From NCBI GenBank assembly GCA_015222555.1, contig JADFVM010000270.1:1-6008 (forward strand): 6,008 nucleotides of DNA, given 5' to 3'. Below the pieces are notes generated by a model. It searched no databases. It had not been told where the DNA came from and was given only the letters and a program-made list of their open reading frames with translations. Source of the DNA: Pseudomonadota bacterium (GTDB taxonomy: Bacteria; Desulfobacterota; JADFVX01). Shown here piece by piece: positions 6,006 through 6,008 of the stretch (the stretch's first letter is position 1; each line of letters opens with the position of its first letter). The position numbers and the translations under genes are program-made.

Positions 6006-6008
6006 TTA
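5991..6008 (+). CDS. Possible start of a divergent gene, cut by the window edge
   Basis: ATG at 5991 is preceded by TTGGAG with seven bases between GGAG and the start codon, an ideal arrangement. Only six codons (MVLYSL) are visible before the window ends, so nothing can be said about the product and chance is a real possibility. If real, the gene is divergent from the L,D-transpeptidase gene and the two share a regulatory gap of about 66 bases. Confidence 0.25.

Overview
The window looks like an ordinary chromosomal stretch of a Gram-negative, respiring bacterium. My best guess is a deltaproteobacterium in the broad sense (Desulfobacterota and relatives), held with moderate to low confidence. 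The reasons are a small periplasmic c-type cytochrome, a single-domain response regulator, moderate GC content, frequent TTG starts, and a zinc-ribbon/transmembrane/L,D-transpeptidase fusion of a style I associate with that group. No tRNA, rRNA, transposon or CRISPR array is visible.

Layout. At 1-411 (+) is the C-terminal half of a short-chain dehydrogenase/reductase cut by the window edge. It converges on a CheY-like receiver protein at 479-877 (-). The 265-base gap 878-1142 separates that gene from the divergent uvrA. The gap holds a perfect extended -10 promoter reading toward the receiver gene, two 14-base direct repeats spaced 21 bases apart that reach that promoter's -35 region, and a leader able to fold into a hairpin. 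uvrA (1143-3965, +) is complete and full length at 940 aa. It is followed by a strongly translated monohaem cytochrome c gene (4083-4400, +), which ends at a bidirectional terminator (about 4420-4450).

The right third is a two-gene unit on the minus strand. A membrane-anchored L,D-transpeptidase with a cytosolic zinc ribbon (4764-5924) is followed after 20 bases by an unrecognised 89-aa basic helical protein (4474-4743). At the right edge, an inverted repeat overlaps what may be the ribosome binding site and first codons of a divergent gene.

The genes do not form one pathway: DNA repair, electron transfer, signalling and cell-wall remodelling sit side by side. I see no clear new multi-gene system. 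The parts most worth following up are the repeat-controlled promoter of the receiver gene and the transpeptidase/small-protein pair.
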